From Pseudomonadota bacterium (GTDB lineage Bacteria; Pseudomonadota; Alphaproteobacteria; ATCC43930; CGMCC-115725): a DNA stretch of 34,316 nucleotides. The number at the start of each line of letters is the position of its first letter. The first letter of the stretch is position 1. Made by a program: the position numbers and the translations under genes. The notes below the pieces were generated by a model. It was not told the origin of the DNA, made no database searches, and saw only the letters and a program-made list of their open reading frames with translations. The stretch spans positions 1 to 34,316 of the forward strand of contig JAKAOO010000007.1 in NCBI GenBank assembly GCA_021812165.1, read 5' to 3'. This document shows positions 14,830 through 23,248 of this stretch, one piece after another.

Positions 14830-15194
14830 ACGGGCGAGCGGCTTAATCGCGACCGAGCGGAGTGTCGCCGAACTCCCTTGCAAGGGAACCGCTTTCCTCT
14901 TCGCCGCGCGGGATGAAGCGCGGGAGACGCGGCGTCCGGCAGCGTTTCCGATTCGCCCGTGTCGCGCCTCCGAACCATCGCGATCGCGGCGAAGAGGGCT
15001 CGCTGGCGGCCGCGGCTTCGACGCTCGATTCCCTGGATTCCCGCGAAGGGACTCGTCGTCGGCGCCCCCCAACTCTCGCGCCGAGGTTGAGGGCTTGCGG
15101 GGCAGCCGTCAATGGCGCAAGGATAAACGCGCGCCGGTCGTCCGGGGTCTTTGCGCGCCATCCCGAAGAGGGGAGCGAAAGCGGGGAGGTTACG
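14830..15194. other. 365-bp non-coding stretch between thiE and the DUF3311 gene
   Basis: No convincing gene is present; the open frames here lack coding character. It contains a perfect 14-bp palindrome TCCCTTGCAAGGGA (14874-14887) and a short hairpin CCGCGC-8 nt-GCGCGG (14904-14923) that could end thiE transcription. The promoter of the DUF3311-mctP pair must lie in the right half, but I cannot point to clear -35/-10 boxes. Confidence 0.6.
14874..14887. promoter_or_regulatory. Perfect 14-bp palindrome, possible operator
   Basis: TCCCTTGCAAGGGA equals its own reverse complement. It stands alone about 45 nt after the thiE stop, far from the next start, so it may be an operator or just a small hairpin. 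Confidence 0.3.
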
Positions 15195-15386
15195 ATGCGG
15201 CTTATCCATTGGCTCGCGGTCATACCGTTTATCGGGATGCTGATCGGCCCGGTCTTGCACAACCGGGTCCATCCCCTTCTTCTGGGGATGCCCTTCCCGC
15301 TCGGCTGGATCAGCATCTGGGTGGTGCTGACGGCGCTCATCATGGCGCTCGTCTATGTTCTCGACCCCCGCAACCGCGAGGAGTGA
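15195..15386 (+). CDS. DUF3311 small membrane protein
   Basis: This 63-aa protein has two membrane helices (about residues 5-20 and 35-57) with MLIGPVLHNRVHPLLLGMPF between them, the DUF3311 pattern. Such proteins are regularly encoded directly before sodium:solute symporters of the MctP/ActP group and probably act as an accessory subunit. The ATG at 15195 has GGGGAGGT about 6 nt upstream. It ends 3 nt before the mctP-like start. It is too short for many annotation cut-offs. Confidence 0.85.
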   Translation: MRLIHWLAVIPFIGMLIGPVLHNRVHPLLLGMPFPLGWISIWVVLTALIMALVYVLDPRNREE

Positions 15387-15389
15387 GCC

Positions 15390-16823
15390 GTGAGCGCCTT
15401 GATCCTCATCGCGCTCGCCGCGCTCATCGCACTCGGTCTCGGTCTCGCCGCACGGCGCGGCTACGACATGGGCCTCGAAGAATGGACGGTGGCCGGGCGC
15501 AGCTTCGGCTGGATCTTCGTGTTCCTGCTTCTGGCCGGGGAGATCTACACCACTTTCACCTTCCTCGGCGCCTCCGGCTTTTCCTACGGGCTCGGAGCGC
15601 CGGCCTACTACATCATCGCCTACGGCTCGCTCGCCTACGTCATCGCCTATTTCCTTTTGCCGCCGGTCTGGAGCTATGCCCGCGAGCATCACCTGGTCTC
15701 GCAGCCGGACTTCCTCGTGCACAAATACGACAGCCCGGCTCTCGGCGTGCTGGTGGTGGTGGTCGATATCGTGGCGCTCGTTCCCTATCTGGTCCTTCAG
15801 CTGACCGGCCTCGGGATCATCGTTGCGGCGGCGAGCTACGGCGCGGTGTCGGAGGATGCGGCGATCTGGATCGGGGCGGCGATCGTCACCGTCTACATCA
15901 TGGTCTCGGGCATCCGCGGTTCGGCCTGGACCGCGGTCGTCAAGGACGTGCTGATCCTGGCGGTGGTGGTGTTTCTCGGCCTTTATCTGCCGATCCACCT
16001 CTACGGCGGCATCGGCGCAATGTTCGAGAAGATCGCCGTCGCCAAGCCCGGATTCCTCGTCTTTCCGGCCAAAGGTACCAGCGTCAGCTGGTTTGTCTCG
16101 ACCGTCCTCTTGACCGCGCTCGGCTTTTTCATGTGGCCGCATGGCTTTGCCGCCGCCTTTTCGGCACGCGACGCGCGGGTGTTCCGGCGCAATGCGATCA
16201 TGCTGCCGATCTACCAGCTGATCCTGTTATTCGTGTTCTTTGTCGGCTTCGCCGCCGTGCTCAGCGTCCCCGGTCTCAAGGGAGCGGCCACCAACCTCGC
16301 CCTCTTCAAGCTGGCGACGGCGCAGTTCCCGCCGCTGGTGGTGGGCATCATCGGCGCCGCCGGCGTGTTCACGGCGCTCGTTCCGGGCTCGCTGATCGCC
16401 ATGACGGCGGCCACTCTCATCTCCCGCAACCTCTACGGCGCCGCGCGGAGAGACGCCGATCCGCAGCAGATCGTCACTCTCGCCAAGTGGCTGGTGCCGG
16501 TGGTGATGCTGGTCGCCGTCTACTTCACCGTGACCGGAAGCTCGACCATCGTCGCCCTGCTTCTCGTGGGCTACAGCTTTGTCACCCAGCTGTTTCCGGC
16601 GGTGGTGGCGAGCCTCTGCCGGGTCAACCCGGTCACCCGCGCCGGCGCCTTCGCCGGCATTCTGGTTGGAGTGGTGGTGGCGGCGGTCCTCACCTTCACC
16701 CACGCCAGCCTTGGCGGCATGCTGCCGTTTCTGCCGCAGACTTTGAAGGACCTCAATGTCGGCATCGTCGCCCTCGCCGCCAACGTCGTCGCGCTCTTTG
16801 CGGTGAGTGCGGTGACCCGCTGA
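15390..16823 (+). CDS. mctP: Sodium:solute symporter, MctP-like monocarboxylate permease
   Basis: This 477-aa SSS-family transporter has about 13 hydrophobic helices. Its N-terminal region YDMGLEEWTVAGRSFGWIF and the helix GEIYTTFTFLGASGFSYGLGAP fit the family. MctP in rhizobia takes up lactate, pyruvate, alanine and related monocarboxylates; that function is transferred by resemblance and by the paired DUF3311 gene. The start is GTG at 15390 with GAGGAG about 8 nt upstream. A related acetate/pyruvate permease role is equally possible. Confidence 0.85.
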   Translation: MSALILIALAALIALGLGLAARRGYDMGLEEWTVAGRSFGWIFVFLLLAGEIYTTFTFLGASGFSYGLGAPAYYIIAYGSLAYVIAYFLLPPVWSYAREHHLVSQPDFLVHKYDSPALGVLVVVVDIVALVPYLVLQLTGLGIIVAAASYGAVSEDAAIWIGAAIVTVYIMVSGIRGSAWTAVVKDVLILAVVVFLGLYLPIHLYGGIGAMFEKIAVAKPGFLVFPAKGTSVSWFVSTVLLTALGFFMWPHGFAAAFSARDARVFRRNAIMLPIYQLILLFVFFVGFAAVLSVPGLKGAATNLALFKLATAQFPPLVVGIIGAAGVFTALVPGSLIAMTAATLISRNLYGAARRDADPQQIVTLAKWLVPVVMLVAVYFTVTGSSTIVALLLVGYSFVTQLFPAVVASLCRVNPVTRAGAFAGILVGVVVAAVLTFTHASLGGMLPFLPQTLKDLNVGIVALAANVVALFAVSAVTR

Positions 16824-16972
16824 GCGTCCTCCGCTCGGAAAGCCGGCCCGCAATTCGGTCCTTGACCGCCTTCCGCGCGGCCGGCGCCGCCGCGTCGCGG
16901 CTTGCCCGGCGAGAATGAACGGATTGCCTCCGTGCGCCGTATAAGAGGATAGGACAGCGATGGAGGTTCGCC

Positions 16973-17200
16973 ATGAGAAAGCTGCTTTTAGCGGCGATCG
17001 CGGCAGCCGGGCTCCTGAGCGCCGGTGCCGGCATGGCGCCGGCGGCCCATGCCGCCGTGCGGCGGTGCTGGTGGACGGGACCCGTCCGCCACTGCAACAT
17101 TTATCACCCGGGCTGGAGGTACCATACGGCATGGTGGTGGCGTCACCATCATTGGGCATGGTGGCAGCATCCTCACCCCTGGCGGTGGTATCGCTACTGA
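16973..17200 (+). CDS. Small exported His/Trp/Arg-rich protein
   Basis: This 75-aa product has a clean signal peptide (KLLLAAIAAAGLLSAGAG, cleavage near AHA-A at residue 27-28). The mature part of about 47 residues has 11 tryptophans and 8 histidines, plus 2 cysteines, 5 tyrosines and many arginines, with clusters such as WWWRHHHWAWWQHPHPWRWY. GGAGG lies 7 nt before the ATG at 16973. There is no known domain. Similar short His/Trp-rich exported proteins occur in Hyphomicrobiales without assigned function; metal or heme binding or a cell-surface role is a guess. Confidence 0.75.
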   Translation: MRKLLLAAIAAAGLLSAGAGMAPAAHAAVRRCWWTGPVRHCNIYHPGWRYHTAWWWRHHHWAWWQHPHPWRWYRY

Positions 17201-17216
17201 CGAGCCGCTCAAAGGG

Positions 17217-17245
17217 CCGGTCGGCGGCGACGAGCCGCTGACCGG
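17217..17245. terminator. Strong bidirectional hairpin between convergent genes
   Basis: CCGGTCGGCGGC (17217-17228) pairs with GCCGCTGACCGG (17234-17245) over 12 bp with one G-U and a 5-nt loop GACGA. It lies between the His/Trp-rich gene and the end of the flavoprotein gene at 17277. No T-run follows on either strand. Confidence 0.6.
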
Positions 17246-17276
17246 TCTGCGCCCGCTGCGCTCCGGCCGCCGCTTT

Positions 17277-18770
17277 TCAGCGCTTTGAAGCTTTGCCGGC
17301 GCTCGTTCCGGCGATCTTGCCGAAGACCGAGCCCGAGACGAGGCCGGTGCCGCCGGGATAATTGAAGTAAAAGAGGCCGCCGACCAGCTCTCCGGCGCCG
17401 TAAAGGCCGGAGATCGGACGCTCGGCGGTGTCGAGAACGCGCGCGCTCGTATCGACTTTGAGGCCGCCAAAGGTAAAGGTGACGCCGCAGGTCGTGGCGT
17501 AGGCCTCGAAGGGCGGAGTGTCGATTTTGACCGCCCAATTCGATTTCGGCGGGTCGATGCCGGCCGTGCCTTTCCCGTCGAGGGCCGTTGGATTGTAGGG
17601 CACGTCCTCCCGCACCGCCTCGTTGTACCGGCGTATCGTTTCGAGAAAGCGCGGCTTGTTGACCGGGGCGTATTCGGCCATCTTGTCGGCGAGTTCCTCG
17701 ATGGTCGCTGCCGTCACCTTCGTCACCCGGCGGATGCGGTATTCGTCGCGCTGGAGGTGAACGGTCTTCTTGTCGAAGATCTGCCAGGCGAATTGATGCG
17801 GCTGCGCAAGGATGAGCCGCCCGTATTTGGCATAGGTGTAGTTGCGAAAATCCGCGCCCTCGTCGCAAAACCGCACCCCATCCGCATTGACCATGATCGC
17901 GAAGGGGTAGCTGTGCTTCTGGAAATTGTCGCCGACCGCGAGGTCGCCGAATTCGGGTGCGTTCAAGTCCCAGCCGACGGCATGGCAGCCCGACCAGTTG
18001 CCATAAGGCATGGCGCCGATCTCGAGCGCCATATTGATGCCGGCTCCGGTGTTGAAACGCGTCCCGCGCACCTTCGCGAGATCCCAGCCGGGACCCAAAT
18101 AGCGCGTGCGCATCTCGGCGTTTGATTCGAAGCCGCCGCAGGCGAGGATGACGGCCTTCGCCCGGATCGAGGTCGTCTTGCCGGAAAGCTTGGCGACGAC
18201 GCCGTGGACGCCGTCGTCGTCGGCGATGAGGGTTTGCCCGGCGGCCTCGTAGGCGATCTCGATCTGACGGTCCTCCGCCGCCTTGTAAAGCCCGTCGATG
18301 AGGCCCGGGCCGCCGCCCCAGGCTTCGAGCGCAAGGCCGCCCCAAAAGCGGAACTTACCTTCGTGCTTGAAGGCCTGGCGCGAATACATGGGCGCGAAGC
18401 GGACCCCCTGGCCGCGCATCCACAGGAGCGTCTCCTGGCTCTTCGTGATGAGGAGTTCGGCGAGATCGGGGTGGCTGCGATAATCGGTGAGGCGGCCCAG
18501 ATCGTCATAATACTGGTCGCTCGTATAGCTGCCGAACTCGCTCGTCTTGAGCTCGGTCTCCGAGAGGTCGCAAAGCTTCAAAAGGTCGTCGACCCCGTTA
18601 TAGACAAAGCGCATCGCCCCCGCGGTGTAGCGGCTGTTGCCGCCGCGCTCGTCGAAGGGCGCCGCCTCCAGAACGAGGACGCGCGCGCCCGCTGCGCGCG
18701 CCGCGAGCGCGGCGCACATCCCGGCGTTGCCGGCGCCGACGACGACCACATCGTATTCCGCGGCTACCAT
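17277..18770 (-). CDS. FAD-dependent dehydrogenase, TcuA / fumarate-reductase-flavoprotein family
   Basis: This 497-aa flavoprotein has an N-terminal Rossmann motif YDVVVVGAGNAGMCAALAA, then ERGGNSRYTAGAMRF typical of the FAD_binding_2 family. Near the C-terminus it has GLYGAGELVGGLFYFNYPGG and GTGLVSGSVFGKIAG. It resembles FAD-dependent tricarballylate dehydrogenases (TcuA), which oxidise tricarballylate to cis-aconitate. No tcuB or tcuC is next to it, so the substrate is open and a 3-ketosteroid- or succinate-like acid is possible. The start ATG at 18770 has GGAG 5 nt upstream. It is divergent from the CBS gene. Confidence 0.85.
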   Translation of the reverse strand: MVAAEYDVVVVGAGNAGMCAALAARAAGARVLVLEAAPFDERGGNSRYTAGAMRFVYNGVDDLLKLCDLSETELKTSEFGSYTSDQYYDDLGRLTDYRSHPDLAELLITKSQETLLWMRGQGVRFAPMYSRQAFKHEGKFRFWGGLALEAWGGGPGLIDGLYKAAEDRQIEIAYEAAGQTLIADDDGVHGVVAKLSGKTTSIRAKAVILACGGFESNAEMRTRYLGPGWDLAKVRGTRFNTGAGINMALEIGAMPYGNWSGCHAVGWDLNAPEFGDLAVGDNFQKHSYPFAIMVNADGVRFCDEGADFRNYTYAKYGRLILAQPHQFAWQIFDKKTVHLQRDEYRIRRVTKVTAATIEELADKMAEYAPVNKPRFLETIRRYNEAVREDVPYNPTALDGKGTAGIDPPKSNWAVKIDTPPFEAYATTCGVTFTFGGLKVDTSARVLDTAERPISGLYGAGELVGGLFYFNYPGGTGLVSGSVFGKIAGTSAGKASKR

Positions 18771-18980
18771 CTTCGCTCCTTCCGCCTTTTCCCTCCCGGG
18801 AACGAGTACGCGAGGCGCAGGAGAGAGGCAAGGGGCGAGGCGGCGGGAAGCGACGGCAAAATCCGCTTCGCGGGGTGCGACATTTTGTGCTATGCTGTAA
18901 AACGTTTGCGGCCGGCCCGACCGCAAGCCCAACCGCGAGCGATGACTGCGGCCGGCCGCACGAAGCTTTGCGAGGCGGCC

Positions 18981-19412
18981 ATGAATGTCGAGGCGATCCT
19001 CAAGAGCAAAGGCCGGTCGGTGGCGACGATCCGGCCGCAAGAGACGATCGGAGACGCGGTCAAGGCGCTGCGCGCGCAGAATATCGGGGCTCTCGTCGTC
19101 AGCGAGGACGGCGAGAGCGTCGAGGGGATCTTGTCGGAGCGCGACATCGTGCACGCGCTCGCCGATGACGGGGGGCGCCTCTTATCGGCGAGTGTGGAGG
19201 CCGTGATGACGCGCCTGGTGATGACCTGCGAGCCGGCCGACAGCATCAGCGATCTGATGGCCGAAATGACGCATCACCGCGTGCGCCACTTTCCGGTCGT
19301 GTGCGGCGGGCGGCTCTGCGGCATCGTCAGCATCGGCGATCTCGTCAAGAGCCGGCTCGACGAGATCGAATACGAGGCCCGCTCGCTGCGCTCTTTCATC
19401 CTCGGCTGCTGA
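18981..19412 (+). CDS. Two-CBS-domain protein
   Basis: This 143-aa cytoplasmic protein consists of a tandem CBS pair and nothing else. The first domain includes TIRPQETIGDAVKALRAQNIGALVV and GILSERDIVHAL; the second includes VMTRLVMTCEPADSISDLMAEM, HRVRHFPVV and GIVSIGDLVK. CBS pairs bind adenine nucleotides and sense energy state; the partner is unknown. The ATG at 18981 matches the family start (MNVEAILKSKG) and has GCGAGG about 5-6 nt upstream. It converges on the unknown gene at 19440. Confidence 0.9.
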   Translation: MNVEAILKSKGRSVATIRPQETIGDAVKALRAQNIGALVVSEDGESVEGILSERDIVHALADDGGRLLSASVEAVMTRLVMTCEPADSISDLMAEMTHHRVRHFPVVCGGRLCGIVSIGDLVKSRLDEIEYEARSLRSFILGC

Positions 19413-19439
19413 AGAGCGCGCGGCCCCGCCTTCAGGGTT

Positions 19440-19865
19440 TCAGTCGCGGCGATAGGGGTAGCAGCGCCCGCGTTCGAGCGAGAGCGCGAAATGCTGGCCG
19501 AGCACGCGGATCGCATCGGCATGGTCGATATAGGGATCGCTGTTCGCCATGCCGACGATGATCGAACGGAAACTCCTGTCGTCGCGCCCTCGGGGCGGAA
19601 GCATGGCGGTGGCGAGCGGATTTCCGTCGCCGTCGCGCAATGTCAGAAACAGCGGCATCTCCCGCTGAATGTGCGCTTTCAATCCAATCTCCTGCTCGAA
19701 ATACACCTTGGAGATCGGCTGATAGGTTTGCGCAGCCTTTTCCTGCTCTCGGCGAAAGAACTTTTCGACCGCATGATGCATGATGTCCGATTCTGTGACA
19801 GCCTCGGCTTCGGTCTCGATCCGGAACCAGGTTTTTCCGCCCGGGGCATCACAGACGTATCTCAT
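19440..19865 (-). CDS. Protein of unknown function (141 aa)
   Basis: I do not recognise the family. The product is soluble with no signal peptide or membrane helix. It contains VTESDIMHHAVEKFFRREQEKA, then a segment around DGDGNPLATAMLPPRGRDDRSFRSIIVG that looks structured. Its coding is supported by GGAGG 5 nt before the ATG and by normal codon use. It stands alone, convergent with the CBS gene. Confidence 0.7.
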   Translation of the reverse strand: MRYVCDAPGGKTWFRIETEAEAVTESDIMHHAVEKFFRREQEKAAQTYQPISKVYFEQEIGLKAHIQREMPLFLTLRDGDGNPLATAMLPPRGRDDRSFRSIIVGMANSDPYIDHADAIRVLGQHFALSLERGRCYPYRRD

Positions 19866-20147
19866 GCGTCCTCCAAGATTGCCTCTCGCCCGTCATCGCC
19901 CGTGAAGGGGCAGCCTTTTTTGGGAAAACGCCGCGCACTTCAAGGCATTGATATTCCTATAACCTCGTCCCGCCTGCGCCGCCGCCGCACGCATTGACCC
20001 GGCGGCGCCCTCTGCGGACTGCCCCCTTCCGAACTCTCGCCGGACCATGGCAGCGCCGTTACGATAGGCGATCAAAGCCGCTTTGTCATGGCCGGATTGC
20101 CGCATCTTTGGCGAGAAGAGAGAGGCTCGGCTGCCGGCGAAAAGAGA

Positions 20148-21329
20148 TCATCGGCGAATTCTCGCCCTCCTCTCTCTGACCTTCCGCAGGCGAGCCGCCG
20201 CGGCCGCACGCGTACCGGTCGCGTCGCGCCACAGCGAGGCGAGCGCCGCCATCACCGCCGGCCCCAGAAAGAGCCCCAGGATTCCGAACGTCTCCAAGCC
20301 TCCGAGAATCCCGAGCAGCACGGCGAGAAACGGCAGATGCGCCGCCCCGCCGATGAGGATCGGACGCACCCAGTGATCGGCGAGGAAGACGACAAGGAAG
20401 CCGACCGCGAGGACGGCAACGGCCGACACCAGCGCGCCCGTGCTGAAAAGATAGAGAGCCGCCGCGCAAAAGACGACGGGCGCGCCGAACGGGATGAGCG
20501 CGAGCACCCCTGTCAAGGCCGCGATCGGCACGGCGCTCGGCAGCCCCACGACGACATAAACGATGCCGATCAGGACCCCTTCGGCAAAGCCGATGAGGAC
20601 GAGACCGTAGACCGTACCCTGAACCGCCGAGATCATGTGAGCGGCCGTCACATCGCCGCGCCGGCCGAAGAGGCGGTGGTTGAGCCGGGAGAGCTGGTTG
20701 CTGAGCGTTGCGCCATCGCGCAGCACGAAAAACAACGCGAAAAGCATGAAGAAGAAGATCGTCAAGCGATGGACGACCTCGCCGCCGAGCGCCCGCGCCG
20801 TTTCGGCCAGAGTGGCCGTGTTGATCTCTGAGAGGAGCGCGCGGGCGGCGTAGGGATCGCCGAGGTAGTGGTGCCACCATTTGGCAGCCTGTCCGCCGAT
20901 GAACGGCAATCGTCGAAGCCAGTCGGGCGTGGCGATCCCGCTCTTGCGCAATTCGGTGACGAGCGCCACGGCCCTGTGCATCTCGCGCGCGATCTCGAGC
21001 CCGAGGAAGCTCAGCGGAACCGCAAAGAGCAGCCCGAGCGCGAGCGTGAAGAGAAGCGGCGCGACCGCCCTCTCGGCCCCGTTCGGGAGGGCGCGAACGA
21101 GGCGCCGGTAAAGCGGCCACGAGGCGATCGCGAAAACCGCGGCCCAGGCAAGCGCCGCAAGAAAGCCCTTGAGAATCCAGAGCCCGAGCCCCAGAAGCCC
21201 AAGCGCCGCCGCGATGCCGCCGATCCGCTGCGCGCTGCCGGAAGGGCTCTGCAGCATCCCTTGGGAGGGAAGAGGATCGGGATCGGCGGTCTTTGCCGGT
21301 TCGGAAATTGCCGGAGGGGTTTTTGCCAT
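20148..21329 (-). CDS. AI-2E family (PerM/UPF0118) membrane protein
   Basis: This 393-aa inner-membrane protein has about eight hydrophobic helices in the AI-2E exporter pattern: paired helices at the N-terminus (GGIAAALGLLGLGLWILKGF, AALAWAAVFAIASWPLYRR), a middle soluble part, and a C-terminal block with ALIPFGAPVVF and VRPILIGG followed by LLGILGGLETFGILGLFLGPAVMA. Despite the family name the substrates are mostly unknown; some members export autoinducer-2 or act as Na+/H+ antiporters. The ATG at 21329 has GAGG directly adjacent, which is tight; GTG 21359 is the alternative. Upstream sequence contains a short tandem repeat. Confidence 0.88.
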   Translation of the reverse strand: MAKTPPAISEPAKTADPDPLPSQGMLQSPSGSAQRIGGIAAALGLLGLGLWILKGFLAALAWAAVFAIASWPLYRRLVRALPNGAERAVAPLLFTLALGLLFAVPLSFLGLEIAREMHRAVALVTELRKSGIATPDWLRRLPFIGGQAAKWWHHYLGDPYAARALLSEINTATLAETARALGGEVVHRLTIFFFMLFALFFVLRDGATLSNQLSRLNHRLFGRRGDVTAAHMISAVQGTVYGLVLIGFAEGVLIGIVYVVVGLPSAVPIAALTGVLALIPFGAPVVFCAAALYLFSTGALVSAVAVLAVGFLVVFLADHWVRPILIGGAAHLPFLAVLLGILGGLETFGILGLFLGPAVMAALASLWRDATGTRAAAAARLRKVRERRARIRR

Positions 21330-21332
21330 CCT

Positions 21333-21372
21333 CACTCTCGCGACCCCCACTCTCGACACCCCCCCACTCTCG
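21333..21372. repeat. Short tandem repeat between divergent genes
   Basis: Three copies of CACTCTCG followed by a C-rich tail start at 21333, 21348 and 21365 (spacing 15 and 17). It lies at the 5' edge of the AI-2E gene and in the region divergent from the cupin gene, where it could space promoter elements. Confidence 0.55.
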
Positions 21373-21462
21373 CGATCTTGTGCGCGATTGTCTATGGCGA
21401 TAGCTTCTTGGCGCCGGCGGAAGAAACGCGCGGCATCACCCAGGGACAGAGGAGGTCGATCG

Positions 21463-21978
21463 ATGGGATACAGTCTTGAAGAATTCGCGAACGCTTGCCA
21501 TACGGCCCTCGCTCAAGAGCCGGGGGTCGCGGGGCGCAAAAAAGTCTGCGCGCTCGTAAAAGAGGTCCTCCAGGACGACGCCTTCGTCGCCCGTTACCTC
21601 GGAAACGACTTGCCGGAACGCAAGATCCTCTACGAAGACCCGGAATTCGGATTCTGCATCCTGGGTCACCTCTATCGTGGCGCCAAGGAAACGGCTCCTC
21701 ACGACCATGGCCCGACCTGGGCGATCTATGGCCAGGCAAAGGGAGAGACGGTGATGACGGATTGGGCTCTCGTCGAGCCGGCGAGCGAAGAGGAGCCGGG
21801 GAAGGTGAGGAAAGTGCGCGAATACACGCTCACTCCCGGGGAAGCCCATGTCTATAACGAGGGCGACCTCCACTCACCGCGTCGAACCGGCCCGACGACG
21901 CTCCTGCGCATCGAGGGCAAGAACGTCGAGAAGATCCGCCGCCTCGCCTTTCTGCCGGTCGAGACCGCGGGGGTCTGA
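21463..21978 (+). CDS. Cupin-like protein, possibly cysteine-dioxygenase-like
   Basis: This 171-aa soluble protein has a cupin-like metal centre: GHLYRGAKETAPHDHGPTWAIYG supplies the H-D-H pair and GEAHVYNEGDLHS a later histidine. The layout recalls thiol-dioxygenase-type cupins (cysteine or 3-mercaptopropionate dioxygenase), but the catalytic tyrosine and arginine cannot be assigned by eye. The ATG at 21463 follows AGAGGAGG by about 8 nt. The next gene is an MBL-fold hydrolase 176 nt downstream, with a folded leader between them. Confidence 0.7.
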   Translation: MGYSLEEFANACHTALAQEPGVAGRKKVCALVKEVLQDDAFVARYLGNDLPERKILYEDPEFGFCILGHLYRGAKETAPHDHGPTWAIYGQAKGETVMTDWALVEPASEEEPGKVRKVREYTLTPGEAHVYNEGDLHSPRRTGPTTLLRIEGKNVEKIRRLAFLPVETAGV

Positions 21979-22067
21979 GGGGTATTCGCGCCGGCGCGCC
22001 CTTTCGACGCATCGGCTAGGCGGGTTCCAGCCGATTGTCGTCTTCCGGCGTGGCCCGGCGAAGACCC

Positions 22068-22138
22068 TCGGCAATTTCCGGAAAAAAGGCGATAGGGACG
22101 CAAAGCGCCGGCCACAACCGCCGCGCCGGATTTGCCGA
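22068..22138 (+). ncRNA. Candidate GEMM-like (cyclic di-GMP-I) riboswitch
   Basis: A long closing helix pairs TCGGCAATTTCCGG (22068-22081) with CCGGATTTGCCGA (22126-22138). Between them GGGACGCAAAGC (22095-22106) is identical to the hallmark core of GEMM/c-di-GMP-I riboswitches, and GCCGGATTTGCCGAAG at the 3' end resembles their 3' strand (GCCGGGTTGCCGAAG in typical members). The GAAA-tetraloop helix expected between the two is weak here (CCGGAAAAAAGG), and the ligand-binding bases were not verified. The Shine-Dalgarno GGAGGAG follows directly, so translational control of the MBL-fold gene is likely if it is real. Confidence 0.4.
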
Positions 22139-22154
22139 AGGAGGAGCATCCCCG

Positions 22155-23051
22155 ATGACGACGCGCATCGACGACGGCCTCTGGGCCTGGAAGCAGCCCG
22201 ACAACAACAACCACATGGTCGCGCTTCAAGAGGCGAAACAGACGGAGGAGGCGGACCCGACGATCGAGCTCGCCTATTTCGGCGGCTCCGCCTTTCGGAT
22301 CACTTCCCCGGCGGGCCTCTCGCTGATGATCGATCCGTGGCGCAATCCGCCCTGGGGCGGCTGGGACTGGTATCTCTATGACTTTCCGCCGGAGCGCGTC
22401 GATATCGCGCTTTCGACGCATGCGCATTTCGACCATGACGCGCTGCATTGCCTCTCCGCCAACGTCATCCTCGACCGTCTCGTCGGAACCTACGCATTCG
22501 CGGATGTGACCATCACCGGGATCGCCGAAAAGCATGTGAGCGACAGCAGTCACAACCGCTATGACTGGGCCGAGATGACGCGCCGGCTGACCCCGGTGCG
22601 CACCGATCCGCCCGACAACTGGCGCTCGTTCGACAACAGCCTCTTCGTCATCGAGACCGCGGGATTGCGCATCCTGCACTGGGGCGACAACCGTCCGGAC
22701 CCGCCCGAATGGGTGTGGCGGCGTCTCGGCACGATCGATATCGCGCTGCTTCCCATTGACGGGTCCGAGCACATCCTGAGCTTTGCCCAAGTCGACCGGG
22801 TCGCCGAGCGGCTCGGGGCGCGCATCATCGTGCCGCATCATTATGCGATCTGGGATGTGACGACGCGCGGCTCGACGCTGCTCCCGCCCGACGCCTGGAT
22901 GGCTGGCCGGCCGGATCGCCGCTCGCTCGACCAGGGCAGCATCACCTTGCGGCGGAGCGAGGTGCGGGCTCGACGCGGCCTCGCGCTCTCTTTCGGCGAG
23001 AATGTCGCCTTTGACAAGGCGGCGCGGCGCGGGACGCGGATCGGCGCCTGA
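22155..23051 (+). CDS. MBL-fold metallo-hydrolase
   Basis: This 298-aa protein has a metallo-beta-lactamase fold, with the zinc motif HAHFDH at residues 89-94, GDNRPD near 172-180 and PHHYAIWD further on. It resembles UlaG-like and other small-molecule MBL hydrolases; the substrate is unknown. There is no signal peptide, so it is cytoplasmic. The ATG at 22155 has GGAGGAG about 7 nt upstream. It is preceded by the riboswitch-like leader, which would be its regulator. Confidence 0.88.
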   Translation: MTTRIDDGLWAWKQPDNNNHMVALQEAKQTEEADPTIELAYFGGSAFRITSPAGLSLMIDPWRNPPWGGWDWYLYDFPPERVDIALSTHAHFDHDALHCLSANVILDRLVGTYAFADVTITGIAEKHVSDSSHNRYDWAEMTRRLTPVRTDPPDNWRSFDNSLFVIETAGLRILHWGDNRPDPPEWVWRRLGTIDIALLPIDGSEHILSFAQVDRVAERLGARIIVPHHYAIWDVTTRGSTLLPPDAWMAGRPDRRSLDQGSITLRRSEVRARRGLALSFGENVAFDKAARRGTRIGA

Positions 23052-23248
23052 ACGGGGAGTACGACACGGTTCATCCACAAGAAGGCGCCGGGCTTGATGC
23101 GAAGAGCGCCGTGGAGCATCCCTCAGAACGAAGCTCTCTCCGGTTTCTCGGGGGCAACTCCCGCGAGCCTCCGCAACCAACCCCGGCGATCACGGCGCCC
23201 TTCTCGCGGGCACTTGCGTAGAGGCGCGAGCGCGGCGAGGATGCCGCG

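Noticed and set aside
14862-15194. N-terminal extension of the DUF3311 gene
   Set aside because: The Arg-rich extension lacks family support, and the ATG at 15195 has a good ribosome site.
19945-19975. Promoter-like CTTCAAG...CCTATAAC on the plus strand
   Set aside because: No plus-strand gene follows, and the spacing does not fit a known sigma-factor class.
20110-20165. GGCGAGAA/TTCTCGCC inverted repeat at the end of the AI-2E gene
   Set aside because: The loop is about 40 nt and one arm lies in coding sequence, so it is too weak to call a terminator.
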